Below, piece after piece: positions 34,110 through 47,262 of a DNA stretch of 64,000 bases (positions within the stretch are counted from its first letter, which is position 1; the number at the start of each line of letters is the position of its first letter). The translations under genes were made by a program, and so were the position numbers. This stretch comes from Bidens hawaiensis (Eukaryota; Streptophyta; Magnoliopsida; Asterales; Asteraceae): the NCBI GenBank assembly GCA_021521415.1, contig JAIQDT010000172.1, positions 744,001 to 808,000 of the forward strand, read 5' to 3'. The notes under the pieces were generated by a model. The model did not search any database. It was not told the DNA's origin and saw only the letters and a program-made list of their open reading frames with translations.

Positions 34110-34621
34110 ATTGCCCCAAAAATGACAGTTGTGATAAGATCACAGTTGTCATTTTGCCTTTGAATTCAGACTTCCTGCAAAAATAGATGAGACTTGACAA
34201 GCTAGATATAATTATCGTATATCTATAGAGTTTCCTTGGGAGCTTCCCTTCCAGTTATATATCCGACACCTCTTATTCTCCCTGCAAATCATGAACAACT
34301 AGTAACACATGTTCAACCCTGGTGGATAGTCCATCTTTTGAATGGTGAAATTCGGGTTAAGGACTTTGGGTAAGTCCAGGTGACTTATGATTAATAATAA
34401 CTTAAAACTTTTGACTATTCGCTTGTTACTTGTTATTTTGAAAGTGTATTTGTTATAGCTTTAGTCTTGTTGAAAGTTTTAAGAAATGATTTTGGGTAAA
34501 CATTTTAGGATATAATATCCTTGTGAAAAATAATTGAAAGATTTTAACTCCTTAAGTAAAAAGATTTATAAAAATCTCAACCAAATAAACGTAAGTTGAG
34601 GAGTAGAAACCATACCCTAAG
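34110..34621 (-). mobile_element. G1 3' untranslated segment, left of the G2 insertion
   Basis: Non-coding sequence between the G1 polypurine tract and the G2 insertion point. It resumes at 54250. The flanking 5-mers CTAAG (34617-34621) and ATAAG (54250-54254) differ at one base and are the probable G2 target duplication. Confidence 0.7.
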
Positions 34622-35256
34622 TGTTAGTGCATGGATATTTGACACTATGTATATGTTATCCTGGCATATAATATGGATCAATTATCCTTAGAATATGTTG
34701 CAGATCCTGTCAGGATCAGTGATCCTCAGTATTTATTATTTATTAAGGACTTTCCTTTGTTATCTTGATATTATTGGTAGATACAACGGCTAATGACCAA
34801 GGACAACCTGTAATCTCGCTATCAAGTTAAGAAAACGCGTGGATAATGAAGGAAACAACTCTAATTATGGAAAGTCTTGATTCTAGGCTAAAATTAGGGA
34901 TATTTGTTATTCTTTTCCTATTTAATTGAGATTATGATCGGTTAGGGAAAACACATTGTATACAGACACACCAGAGCATTCTCTCTATCACAGCTCGTTC
35001 ACTTAGCTATCTTTGTAATACTGATCAATATCTCCACCATTGTAACACCCTTTTTGATTAATAAAGTGGTGATAGACGATTTCTCATCACCCGGGGTTTT
35101 TGTGCCGGCGATCCGAACCAGATCAAGGGCTTTTCCCCGTAAAAAATCTGTATGTTTGTGTTTGCAATCGATACATACTTGTTTGCATCACCATAGCACT
35201 AATCCTCAGATAACAGATTTGGATACATTATCCTTAGCAGATTTTTATCCAAAACA
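34622..35256 (+). repeat. G2 5' LTR
   Basis: TGTTAGTGC...CCAAAACA, 635 bp, matching 53615-54249 over its whole length. Confidence 0.93.
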
Positions 35257-35259
35257 ATT

Positions 35260-35270
35260 TGGCGCCCACC
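35260..35270 (+). other. G2 primer-binding site
   Basis: TGGCGCCCACC three bases after the 5' LTR. The TGG start pairs with a tRNA CCA end. It is not the Met site used by the other elements here; the tRNA was not assigned. Confidence 0.75.
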
Positions 35271-35341
35271 GTGAGGCAATTGGTGCTATAATCTAGAAAA
35301 TACCTTATCAATATTCAACCTTTCATACCCTATCACCATCA

Positions 35342-36205
35342 ATGGCCTCTCAATCAACCTCTACTTCACCAACCATGCCAGCCTCGGTTTCTCTCTCACC
35401 AAAGACTTTGCCACCGATGCCTCCTCCAATCACGGGAGCATCACGGGCTGCTGCTGCTGGAAACAAGACACAAATTTCAGTCTTCCAGAGCTCAAAGACC
35501 ACTGCTGCCACATCGGTGGTTAACTCTAACAATGATGTTTCTGTTATGTTTTCACAGGTTAAAGCATACATGGAGCAGCAGAACAAGACAAATAAGAAGA
35601 TCCTTCGTGAAATTGAAGATCTCAAGAAAAGAAAGAGGCCACTAGAGGATGAGACTCCTTTGATGCCGAGGATTCTGGATTTCACTACTCCAGGATCTGT
35701 GGCTCAACAGACTCAAGGATCCTCCATCTTCCAGCAAGGATCATCTATCCTTCAACCAGGATCCATGGGTCAGAAAACTCAAGGATCCTCGTTCCTTCAA
35801 CAAGGATCATCTATCATTCAACAGGGATCCATGGGTCAGCAAACTCAAGGATCATCATTCCTTCAACCAGGGTCCTCTGGGATGTATCACCAAGGATCCT
35901 TCAGCTCCCAACCTCAAGGATCCTTCTAGCAGAATCAAGGATCCTTAGGGGTTCAACATCAAAGATCCTCAGAGGTTCATGAAGGAGACATCATCCCCAT
36001 GTAAACCATTGCCTTTGGTGGACCAGCTACCATAGCAGATGCTTCTTATCTTGGCTGCACTTCTGGGATACCAACGTTCAATCAACCGAGAGGTAACAAG
36101 TATAATCATATATCCTTAGACACTAACCTTGGCTTTATGCAGGATACAGGCATCAACCAAGCTATGGCTAAGGAACTTCAGAAGCTTAAGGATATGATAT
36201 CCAGC
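35342..36205 (+). pseudogene. G2 gag, N-terminal part with Gln-Gly-Ser repeats
   Basis: It starts at ATG 35342: a Ser/Thr/Pro-rich leader, a helix with KQ/KK-rich ILREIEDLKKRKRPLED, then at least three tandem ~25-residue units built of QTQGSSFLQQGSSI-like blocks (35683-35930). The units are encoded by DNA full of CAAGGATC words. TAG at 35927-35929 stops the frame; further codons continue in frame (QNQGSLGVQHQ) to another stop near 36002, and coding-like sequence goes on to the C1 insertion point at 36205. The gag core follows beyond C1. Confidence 0.65.
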
Positions 36206-36758
36206 TGTTTGATCCCTTGTTTTCACTCGTTCTAATCAATATCTTAGATCTAATCCAGATCTATACATTGATACTAATTATATGGATCTAACTCTTTAAT
36301 ACCTTAGCTCGATTGTTATTAGTATGTATATATTATCAATAAGATTAATGTGAAGCTTGAGAGAGAGAGAGAGAATACTTTAAACTTTCTGAATAATGTT
36401 AATTCTCTCAAAACTTCAACACTTTACAAGTGAACAGTGGTTCACTATTTATAGAAGACGATCTGGTTCGCTAACATCCCCTAGCGAACTAGCATCCCCT
36501 TCGTTAAATAGCTTAACTTAACGAACCACCCCCTGATTCGTTAACATCCCCTAACGAATCAGGAGGGAATACATTATAACGTCCTAGTTCGTTAACATCC
36601 CTAGCGAACTAGACTTAATCTTAACGAACTAGTCTTAGTTCGCTAACATTCCTAGCGAACTAGACTAAACATAACGAATTAGATAAATAACATTAAAATA
36701 ATCAAATAAACATTAATGATAATTACAAAGACTCGAGACGCAAGACCGTGCACTAACA
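36206..36758 (-). repeat. C1 3' LTR
   Basis: 553 bp. On minus it begins TGTTAGTGC and ends GGGATCAAACA. It contains many TTCGTTA/TAGCGAA words, several arranged as short inverted pairs around ACATCCC. Confidence 0.92.
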
Positions 36759-36792
36759 GACACCCCCTCGTCTTGAGCTCTTTGTCTTTAAC

Positions 36793-39700
36793 TTATTTGA
36801 AACGCTTTGTCTGCCAATCTCTGCAACTATGAATCCCATGTTCATGGCATACACGAACAACACGTTGGAATTGCATAGCCAGGTCGTAATCTTCTTGGCG
36901 TTCAAACAAAATCTGCTTCCTGTGTAGCACGTCATTGTCTGTCTCTGATAAATTAACCAACCACATTGGATCGATTATCTTGATGAGCTCAGTCTGTAGT
37001 CCTCGACCACGAACAATAACGGCCTCGCCAGTACGATTGTCATAGTACCAACGGTTGAAAGACAGATAAATATCTTGCGGCATTGTCTTCACAGGAACTC
37101 TTTTCATTGTCTTTGGTGGCTTCACTTTCAAAACAAGTTTCTTCCAGCTGGTCCTTGGATCAATCTCATCAGTACGTTTACGTCTTGGGACCTGGGGCTT
37201 GAAGAACTTGAAGCCATGATTGACCTCGAATAGTAAGTGTTGATGAAACCACTCAGCAGTTCGGTTGCCCCCACGATTGATAAATGGACGTCTCGCGAGG
37301 GTGCGTACATCCCAACGCGGTAGTGTCAGAACATCTATTATCCTCTCGTAATATTGCACACCTTTTTTCCATTTAACAATACATACCTTAAGTTCTGAAT
37401 CATAGAGCCAGGAGACAATATCACCATGTACCTTAGAAACAGTCTTGAAGGTAGTCATCTGATTTGCCTCAATCCAAGCAGCAGCGGTATCCTTTCTTTC
37501 TTTATCTACATATCGAAAAGCACTGATGATCTTACCCACTTTCTGGCGTTTGAACCATCTTTCAATGTCATCATCAGTCACTTCTTTAAGTGAAGGAACC
37601 GTTCGCTGCACAATCTTCTCCAAATCATCCTCAGTTTCTTTAATTACGTCTTCATGAAATACCGGAGCACCTTGATCAACATTTGCGTGTTGATACAAGT
37701 CCGGGTACTCTTCAGCTGTAATATCCTCCATCTCAATCTCCTCGTTCTCATAAATAAAATCCGTATCCATAAATAACGGATCATCTTCCATTTCGTTCTC
37801 ATTGATCACTTCGACATCGGGCTCAGTCTCTAATGCAGTCAGCTGATCATCATTTAGCCCAAGTAGAATCGAGATCTGCTCCCTTGTTAAAGATCTAACC
37901 ACAAAATCACCGATCTGTATCTTATTTTTGTTCACATACTTCTAACTATCCCCAATTGATCAATAAATATCACCGTGTTAGCCTCAATCATCTCTATCGG
38001 CTTGGCCGCTATTGGATCTTGAAATGAAATTATCTGTTTGTTTGAATCATCAGCGCCACTCATACCAGCACCAGAGGATGAACCATGCGATTGTTTAGGC
38101 TCACCTCCTGCATCAGACTCGTCAGGATCATCATCATCATTTTTGAGTTTCTTGAGGGCATATTCTTTACAAGTTAATTGTAAAATTAACTCATCTTGTT
38201 CTTTTAATTTCACCCCCTGAGACTCAACAATCGCACGCAACGACTTGGTCTCCTTCTGACAGAACGAAATGTAACTCATCATTTTTCTTTGATTCTCCAT
38301 GAGTCGTTCTTGATTGAGTCAGTCAGCTGCCATTTGATTTTCATATAAGTGTAACAGATTAAGCAGCATTTCCGTTTGACGTCCAGGTGACAAATTGTAT
38401 ACAGAAGGATGAACTGGTTGAATAGGTCCCTGAGTCTGAGTGATTCTCATGAAAGAAACATCACTAGGCAGAGGCGGAGGAAAAGTAGTTGTTGGCAGAG
38501 GAGGAGGTCCCATTGTAGTGGTGGAAGAAACAGTTGACAGCACAGCAGGAGGCCTCGGCATCTCGGTCAACGCCGTTTGAGGAATCAAGCCGGGCCTCTC
38601 ATGTGACACCATCGTCGTTGTCAATGTGAGCATCGGGGTGCTAGTAGTTAGCGGCACCGCCGAGCTTTGAGTAGTTGATTGACGAGGTGGTGGTGCACCA
38701 ATAATTACACCAGCCCCAGAGAACACACGGGGCTTCTTTGGTTGTTCATCAGTAGCTACCGCTTTGCCCTTTCATTTTCTTTCTTGCTGAGCTTTTATGG
38801 TGGCAGCTAGAGCAGCATCTACTGCGTCTTGTTGTTCTTTAAGAGCTCGCTCACCAGCTCCATCTTCACCATCACCATTGTTATCATCATCATCCCCACC
38901 ATCATTGTTCCCACCTTCTCCCCCTTCACGCTCAGAATCCGAGTCATCATGGATCCAGTGCTCATTAGGAGGACATACATAATCAGGGTTGATTATATGA
39001 CCAATCATCCTTTTGTCCTGTGGCTTATCCTTTCGATAAATCAACATGCGATGCACCGTTTCAGCTTTCATATGTTCCATATCAAGAACATCGTTCACCA
39101 ACGATCTATCAATCACCAAATCCGGTATCAAATCTTGAATAATTAATTGTAGAAAGCGTGGATACATCAAGAACTTCTTTGACGGTAGAGTTTGCTGAAC
39201 TTGCTCTTTCAAATGATCAAAGATGAGTTCTGAGTAGTTGAATGGCTTGTTCAGGATTAAAGCAACAAATGCTGATTGCAAACTTAATCTACATTCATCG
39301 AAACCACCGCGACGGCCACTCAAGCAATGAAGCAAGACATGCAGCAAATACTTGTAAGGTGGACACAATCCATTCTTGTTTAACATGGACCGACGAATAT
39401 CACCCCCATAATTTAATCTTGTGAATAGACCCCGAACCAGCGTTCTGTCAAATTCACTCGGGTAATCATCACTATCGTCAAACTGAAGTATCCGACGAAT
39501 GACCTCAACATCAATCGTGATCGGAAGCTGATTAATTGTAGCTTGAACCCAATTACTTTCCTCAACATATATCGCTGTGTTCCAGAACTGCCTGATTATA
39601 CTAAGATACACCTTAGGTTTAGCAGTGATTGCATAATGTATCTTTGAACGGCGTAAGAAATTCAACATAGCTCCGAACGTCCTTAAATCAGCCACGTCGT

Positions 39701-39835
39701 GATCAACATAAGCACAGATATTGTGCTTCTTATCAAATGGTAATAAACCATTTCAGCCTGTTGAGCTTGTTGTGGTGGTTGTCCTTGTGGTTGTACTTGA
39801 CGAGGTTGTTCCTGTGGTTGTTCTTGTTCAGCCAT
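36793..39835 (-). pseudogene. C1 env-position gene (putative plant transposon protein), frameshifted
   Basis: The probable ATG at 39835 starts a Gln/Pro-rich leader, then the frame shifts near 39740 into 39695-38772. This part has the 'putative plant transposon protein' pattern seen in Asteraceae elements (FLRRSKIHYAITAKPKVYL, IRQFWNTAIYV, FDDSDDYPSEFD). An acidic Asp/Asn-rich tail, a stop near 38770, a Thr/Pro-rich linker (to 38319), a stop, and a coiled Lys/Glu segment (38300-37932) follow. The last frame (37935-36793, 380 aa) overlaps by ATGA and is acidic first, then basic (WKKLVLKVKPPKTMKR), ending before the polypurine tract. SIRE-type elements carry an env-like gene at this place. No signal peptide or membrane helix was seen, so an envelope role is doubtful. 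Confidence 0.6.
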
Positions 39836-42800
39836 GATTTACTGTATAAATAAAACGTATATGAGAATAGATATCACCATGTATATTCAAAAGATATATG
39901 TATTTAATCTAGTTATGCGTATTAGACGATTTAAATCCTTTAATTAAATTAATTGAGTATTCAATTTAGTTAATTAATTAATTTCAAGTATTTTTTTTTA
40001 AATGTCATTCGTTAACAATCACACTGATTCGTTATACAAAGATAACGAATCAGGCGATTCGCTATCAAGTAAATACCTTAACGAACTGGACTTAGCGAAT
40101 CACTAATTAAGTTTAACGAACTAAACTCTAGTTCGTTATATTTTAACGAATCACACTCTGATTCGTGTGACATCTTATTCGCTAAGCTAGTTCGTGGGAA
40201 ATCTTAACGAATTGGACACGAAACAGTTCCAATTCGCTAAGACTAACGAATGGTCAAAATTAAGACTTTTTCTTTGACTCCACTAAGTCAAGGTCAATGT
40301 TATCAAGAACAATAATAGTCAACATTTTAAACCCAGATTCAATTAGACCATAACTGTCGTCGAATCAACAAGATAATCAGCTCGTTGAGCTCGAAAACTA
40401 ACTAGTGAATGTAGGTGAATGAGATTGAGACTCATTACCTATATGTACTAAGGATCAACGAACCAACAGTAACCATCAAGAACACACAACAATAATTAAC
40501 CCAGCAAACAATAATCAAAAGATGATTAGAGTCCTCCAAGGGTATCGGAAGGTGATTCCGATCAAAATAATATCAAAATCAGACAATTAATAACATAAAT
40601 TATACACAAACGAATTTCAAAAGTTCAAAACCCTTAAACCTATGAAATATCATAATTTAACAGGCAATACATGACCATTGTTGACGAAATTGATATCGTC
40701 TAGATCAGTTATTCCTTAGAAACTCAAATTGATCTTTGAAATGATCAAACTTAAAGATCGAAAATATCAGAGAGAATTTGAACAGTTTCTGAAAGATGAA
40801 GAAAGAAGACGAACAGTGGAATCCTATTCGTTATCTTGTCTTATATAGCGATACACGAAACCCTAGGCACAACTTGCACGAATCAGACGATTCGTTTAAC
40901 TTAAAGTTAGCGAATTAGCCCATTCGCTAACTCAATTCGTTACCTTATGTTAGCGAATCACAATGTGATTCGTTAAATTAAAGATAGCGAATCAAGACAT
41001 GATTCGTGTCATGATTCGTTAAATATGTATAAAGAAGGGATGATTCGTTACAGAGTGCGGAAGCGAATTAGGTTAGCGAATCAGAAGCTAGTTCGCTAAA
41101 GAATCATCTAGTTCGTTAACCATACATAACGAATTGGATTTTTGCGAATTAAACCCTTTTATTTAATTTTAAATTAAATAAATAAATGAATAAATTAATG
41201 AAATAAATCAATAAGTTAAATTAAATCAATAAGTTAAAATATCAAGAAACCTCTATATCCCGACAACCTGATACGTTAAAATTGTTTCAGATTTCCGAAA
41301 CTTAACTTAAAAATTATTTAAAAAATTTAGTATAAAGAAAACGAAAATATTCTTGGTATTTTGTAAAAATTAAAGAATTAAAGAATGTATTTACAGAAAA
41401 ATATCTGAAGTATATTAAAAAAAATAATCTTTTTGTATTTTTCAAAGATTTTATCAAAAACAGTACATATTTTTGTAATTTTGTCGAGTTTGAGCAGATT
41501 ATCATATTGACCAAATTGCCCTTCCATCACAATTTTATATTTCAGCGATATTATGACTGGCGATAAGTCGGTCATTGGTATTGTTGTCCACATAAGTCTA
41601 ATAACACACATTCAAGTATTTTTGTGATATGATTAAATAGTTCAATTATAGCATAGAATATCAGAAATTATCAGCCTCTAATCTCGGTTCAAGCTTAATT
41701 TGATTTTTGCCAAATCACCCCAACTTGACTTAAACCATTATATTGTTGATCAAAATTTTGATACCAATTGTAGAAATTTTGAGCAATGCATCAAGTTTCC
41801 TTTACTGTGAGTGAGTATGCACGAGTCCATCTATCGGCTTACATACATTGTATCCCATGGGGTCCGTTTCTTAATGGTATTAAGACGCACGCAAGGGAGG
41901 AACAATTGTATGACTAACAGCGGATTTTGATCAAGTCAGTAATGTAAATTGTACGAGGTACAGCGGTGATCAAGTTTAATGACTTTGGGTTTGCTCTAGA
42001 AAGCGAGTGAAATATTCATGCATATGAATACCCAGATGGTTAAGCTGCATAAAGACTCACAATGTTCAGAATCCTAACGCTTGTTATTTGCTTTATTTGA
42101 TTTTTGGGTGATCAACAAATATAAGGCTTGAGTATGACTGGTTATTACATTTCTGCCATCCTCACCAAGACTTTTGCTAGAGACTAACATTCCTTTCAAT
42201 TTGGCGTTTCTTTATGTTTATATCACATACTTTACTCTACTGGGTTGTTTTAAGACCTACCAATGCACCAATGCAATTAAGCACACAATCTTTTAAGCTT
42301 ACTTTTTGCTGAACTTGGGGTCAAAATAATCAATGTACTATCATTTTCTCTTTTTGCTTCAAAAACTCAAAATTTGAGGATCATAAAAACAAAATAAAGA
42401 TAAATTTAATCGCCCCAGTTAACTTAAGAGAATAAATTAATGGCTAACCTTCAATTCACAAGTGAATCATAGGACCAAGACATGCAAGCATGCTTCACAA
42501 TCTTAAATAACCGACATAATTTTCAGCGAGAAAATAATCTAAAAATCTTTTTGGTTTTTCTCTGTACAAAATTTTTAAAAAAATATTTTGTCTTTTTCAA
42601 ATTTCTTACCAACGAAATAATCTTCACAATATTTTTGGATTTTCGGTTTTTCTGTACAAAAACATAAATCACATTCTTTTTGGTTTTTCAGAATTTTAAA
42701 ATGTTTTTGATTTTTCTGAATTTTAAAGGAAAAGACAATTTAAGAACAGAAATCACAATATGTTTTGAATTTTGAAAAGATTTTTTTAATGTTTTTGGAT

Positions 42801-42913
42801 TTTTATCTATACAAACGAAAACACATTCTTTTTGTATTTTCTATACCTTTCACCCCCTAAAATCTAAAACATAAAAAAAATAAGACTAAATCTATAAAGC
42901 AATTAAAAGATAA
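39836..42913 (-). mobile_element. C1 non-coding interval rich in ACGAATC words
   Basis: About 3 kb between the RNase H remnant and the env-position gene. Dense TTAACGAATC / GATTCGTTA / AGCGAATT words cluster at about 40000-40260 and 40860-41160. The remainder (41300-42900) is AT-rich with low-complexity TTTTTGGATTTTTC runs. No gene was found. Confidence 0.6.
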
Positions 42914-43110
42914 TTATCCTAATTTTAGGATCTCAGCAAGGGTCTTCAATCCATTTAAACCAAGCAAAAAAATAAAACGTGTTTTATCAAACGCTTTGGT
43001 AAACAGATCGGCTTTTTGAAAATCAGTGTGTACTTTCTCAAGACCAATTAATTTCTTTTCATAACAATCCCGTATAAAATGATATCGAATCTCGATATGT
43101 TTCGTACAAT
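42914..43110 (-). pseudogene. C1 RNase H C-terminal remnant
   Basis: About 63 codons in a frame different from gag: TKHIEIRYHFIRDCYEKK, then HTDFQKADLFTKAFDKTRF, ending with TAA at 42916-42914. This is the well-known end of the Ty1/copia RNase H domain. It joins gag directly, showing that protease, integrase and RT were deleted. Confidence 0.8.
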
Positions 43111-46017
43111 TCTGAAAGGATGAAGATTCTGAATTGGTTTAGATTTGTCCTTGATAAAAGGATGAAGATTCTGAAAGTTCTGTTGATTACAATTCTTCAC
43201 AACATGACCTTGTTGACCGCATAAAAAACACGTTCGCATGTCCACATGGTGATGTTTAGGAAAAATTGGAATAGATGGTTGATGATGACTCACATTTTTA
43301 GTCATGCTCTTAGCAAACTCATCAGATAATTCAGATTTCTTCTTTAAATAAAAATCTAAATTAGAACTGTTTGAAAAACTTTTTAGTGTATCAGTTCCAG
43401 TTGACCTAACAAAGTTAATCTTCTTAGCTTGTTTTAAAAATTTTTTTGCCTTAGTCAATGGATCAGATTGAACTGATGTTTTTGTTTGAGCATACACACG
43501 TTCAAGTTCTTGAATTTTTGAAGTTTCATTGACAAAAACACTCTCAATTAGCTCAGGCTTAATGATACTAATTGGAATATCTTTTTCAGTGAACATTGTG
43601 TCCATTCCTTTTAACTTAAAAACTCTAGCAGCTGATGGCTTAGAACTAGAAGGATTAATGAAACGCATTAGATCCTCATCAGAAATTTTCGGTTTGACTG
43701 ACTTCTTTGCCTTCATAGAGTTCACTTTCTTTGAATTTTCCATTGTCCCTTGAGGTTTGTGTGAACCATACACTGCTTCCTCAAATTCGTGAGGTTCGCA
43801 CAGAATATGATTAGAACTGGGAATGTTCTTATTCTTGTGTATAATCTCTGGTTCAAACACATCCTCGATAATGACCTCGTCATTGTGTTCAACAAACACC
43901 TTTTTGCTTTGGACATGAGATTTTTGAGGAGCAACTTGGGGTTTAACAATTTCAGGTTTAATCATTTTAGGTTTTTCAGAAATCAAAGATTCCTTTTGAA
44001 TCAAATCCTTTTCTTTTCTTGCAAAAGGATTAATTTTATAATCATTATGAAAAGGTGGTGGAATTTCAACAAAACCAATACCTTTCTTAGAATCTTTTTG
44101 TTTTCCAGAAACTTCAATAATTTCATTCAATAAAAATGAAGAATTTCGAAATTTACCCAACTTGTTCTTCAACTCAAGAACCTCATTCTCAAGCTCAGTT
44201 ATCTTAGAACGATGTTTCAAGATTTCCTGAAACTTTTGGTCATTAATGGTCATTTTCACAGATAACTCGGCTTTGAGATCATGATTGCTTGTCGACAATG
44301 CTTCAATATTTTCTCGAGATTTCATTTGAGACTCAAGAGATTGTCGATAAGTGTCTTTAAGAGAAGCAATTTCTCTTATAAGATTATCATTTTGATTTTT
44401 CAAAGCTTCTAACTTAGAGTTGTTAGATTCACAATCAACACATGATGCTTTAACAAATGAAGTAGAAGAAATAGAATTACTAACCTCATTGATCTTAGCC
44501 ATACAAGCAAACATTGATTCAGAAGACTTGTCGCAAGAATCGTCAGAATCAGATCCAGAATCATTATCTGAAGACATCACACTAGCAGTAGCATCTTGAC
44601 AATCTTCATGTAACCCAAACATAGCTAACTTTGCTTGAACATCATTGCATAGTAGCCGTTGTGACCAATCAGTCCCGTCTGCTATCATTGCTTGTGTTGT
44701 TGAAGAAGATGGTTTCTTTTCAGCATCCCTTCCCCATGGTGAAGAAGCATTTTGACTTTTACCACGAGGTCCAGTGTATTCTTTTCTTGGTTTGTCACAT
44801 TCCTTCGCGAAATGCCCGAATTCTTGACAATTATAACACTTCACCTTCAATTTGTCAAAACCTAACTTCTTGTTTAACGCTGGAAGATCTTTTCCAGTTC
44901 TCTGCATGAATCTTTTAACTTTACGAACGATCATGGCCATATTCCATTTCAAATCCATAATCTCTAGATCATCCGGATCTATCTGATCATAATCCTCATC
45001 AGTTAACTCACTTGTAGCAATTTTACTACTTACCAAGTTTTCATATGAAGACATAAATGCCGTCAGAAAAGCAAAGTTTTGCTCAGCTTCCTTCATATTC
45101 ACACTAGGTGGTGTAGCAAATGGATTAGTACTAGTAGAACTTCCTGAACCACCTAAATTACCAGCAGAGTAGAAACAAACTTTTGGATCATTAAATATAG
45201 CAGATTCTTTTTCACTTGCGGCATGAGTAAGAAAAGCAGTGATAGGTGAGATTGTTGAACTCAGAGGCATACTTCCACCATAGAAAGCCGGATCTTGATT
45301 TTCTTTGGAAGATTTTTGACACTTAAGATCATATTCTCTAGCTTCGATCTTTTGTAGAAATTCAAGTGCTGTCAAATCTTCATTCAGAAAATAATCATTC
45401 TCTTTCAAAACCCTGAGAAATGTTGAATAGGAACTAGGAAGCACACTCTTGATAGTGTCAATTTTATCTCTTTCAGAAATTTCCATTTTCATTTTATCCT
45501 ATTCAGCAATTAAGTGACTAAATCTTGGAGTCATCTCTTCAACTGTTTTTCCTTTCAATAAATTAAAGTTTCGAAATTGAAACTTGAGCATCACTTTCTT
45601 ACTCTCAGCTGTGTTTTCCATGCTTCTCATATGCAGATGTTGAAACAAAGATGCACATCTCTTGATACTTCCAACTTGATGAAAAATATTCTCTGGTAAA
45701 GCCATAGTCAAAGTAGAATATGCTTTTATCTCGATTTCTAAAGCTTTCTTCTCTTCTTATGAGTATTGAGAAACCACTTTAGGAGTATACCCAATAGTAT
45801 CATCACCAATCATTGGTGCAACATAAACCTCATCAAGACAATAAGAACTGTCAGGATGAACAGATCCCAAATGTGCACGAAACCGAGGTTCCCATTTGGC
45901 AAAGTCATTGAACTTCATCAATCTTGGACATTTAGAATGTGAACCTATCTCGGTATCAAGTTGCAACATCTGTTGCATCAACATATTTTGAGACGCCAAT
46001 GCATACATACTAGCCAT
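43105..46017 (-). pseudogene. C1 gag (large, two CCHC zinc knuckles), two nonsense codons
   Basis: It starts at ATG 46017. One frame runs to about 43105 with only TAA at 45759-45757 and TAG at 45501-45499 inside. The capsid-like first third includes LMKFNDFAKWEPRFRAHLG and LLKGKTVEEMTPRFSHLI. A CYNCQEFGHFAKEC knuckle lies near 44800-44840. A long central coiled region (LKSQNDNLIREIASLKDT type) follows, and a second knuckle CFLCGQQGHVVKNC lies near 43190-43235. The size, over 950 codons, fits the large gag of SIRE/Maximus-type copia elements. After the second knuckle a short duplicated NLHPF segment leads into the RNase H remnant in another frame. Confidence 0.82.
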
Positions 46018-47248
46018 ATTTGATAATAAACAAGTAATAAAATATCTTAACGAATCAGTGAATCAGCAATAGCGAACTGTGAACAGTTGTAGCGAACTGT
46101 GAACAGTTGTTGCTAATTAAGGCTTAACGAATCAAGTCTTAACGAATGAGGTGAATGAGTTAGCGAATCAAAAGTCAACCTAGCGAGTCAACTTAACGAA
46201 TCACAAATAAATTTAACGAATCACCCAAATGGCGAAACAGATAACGAATGTGATGAAGGTTTAACGAATCACAAGTCAACTTAACGAATTGACCAAGTCA
46301 ACTTAACGAATTGATCAAGCGAATTGACCAAGTCAACTTAATGAATTGATCAAGCGAATTGACCAAGTCAGCTTAACGAATTGATCAAGCGAATTGACCA
46401 AGTCAACTTAATGAATTGATCAAGCGAATTGACCAAGTCAACTTAACGAATTACTAAGGAGAGCTTAGCGAATTAACTATAACGAATTATAGCGAATTAA
46501 GATAACGAATCAGTACAGTGTATTAGCGAATCACACTATAACGAATTATACTATAACGAATTAGGTTGTTACAACCGTTTGTAACAAACTTGATTCCTTT
46601 CTGCCACGTGGCAAAAAGTTGTTATGACACAAATTCCAAGATAACCACGTGTCAAACGAATCAGTTATCTAGTTAACGAACTAGATAACACGAATTAATT
46701 AACCCACACGAATCAGTTAGCGAACTGATTAGCGAATGGCAAGAATTGATAGCGAATCAAATTAAAGACATAGCGAATCGCTTGAAACTTTATAGCGAAT
46801 TGCATTCATCTTCAAATCTTCAAACATTCAAGAACAATTTTCCAGAAATATGAAGATCAAACCCAGAATCTTATCAATTCCAGATCCGTAATACTCACTC
46901 AATTCTTGACCAATCTTAACAAATAATATACCAAACTCTTCGTAATCACAACACGATTTCAATTCAACACATCTCGTAACCGATTATCACACTATAAGAA
47001 CCAATTTCAACCAAAACGAAACCCCTGTTTACGGACTTAAACCGAAAACCCAATACACATCACAAATTCAATTCACAATCCAATTCCACACAATTGAACA
47101 TCAATAATACTTTAACTAAACCAGATTCACTCTAATCCATTCAGAATCAATCCAAATCAACTCGAATTGATTCAAACTCAACCCAAACAGAAAATAAACT
47201 CAAACACTATAACAATAACAATCAAACCAAGTGAATTGAGCCCCGAAA
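46018..47248 (-). mobile_element. C1 5' leader, repeat-rich
   Basis: Non-coding. Includes a tandem array at 46260-46450 (units with CAAGCGAATTGACCAAGTCA) and dozens of AACGAATC/AGCGAATT words. Confidence 0.7.
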
Positions 47249-47260
47249 GCTCTGATACCA
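47249..47260 (-). other. C1 primer-binding site (tRNA-Met)
   Basis: Complement of TGGTATCAGAGC, two bases from the right LTR. Confidence 0.85.
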
Positions 47261-47262
47261 AT

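Noticed and set aside
36793..39835. Retroviral envelope gene
   Set aside because: Only the position is env-like; no signal peptide, fusion peptide or membrane helix is visible.
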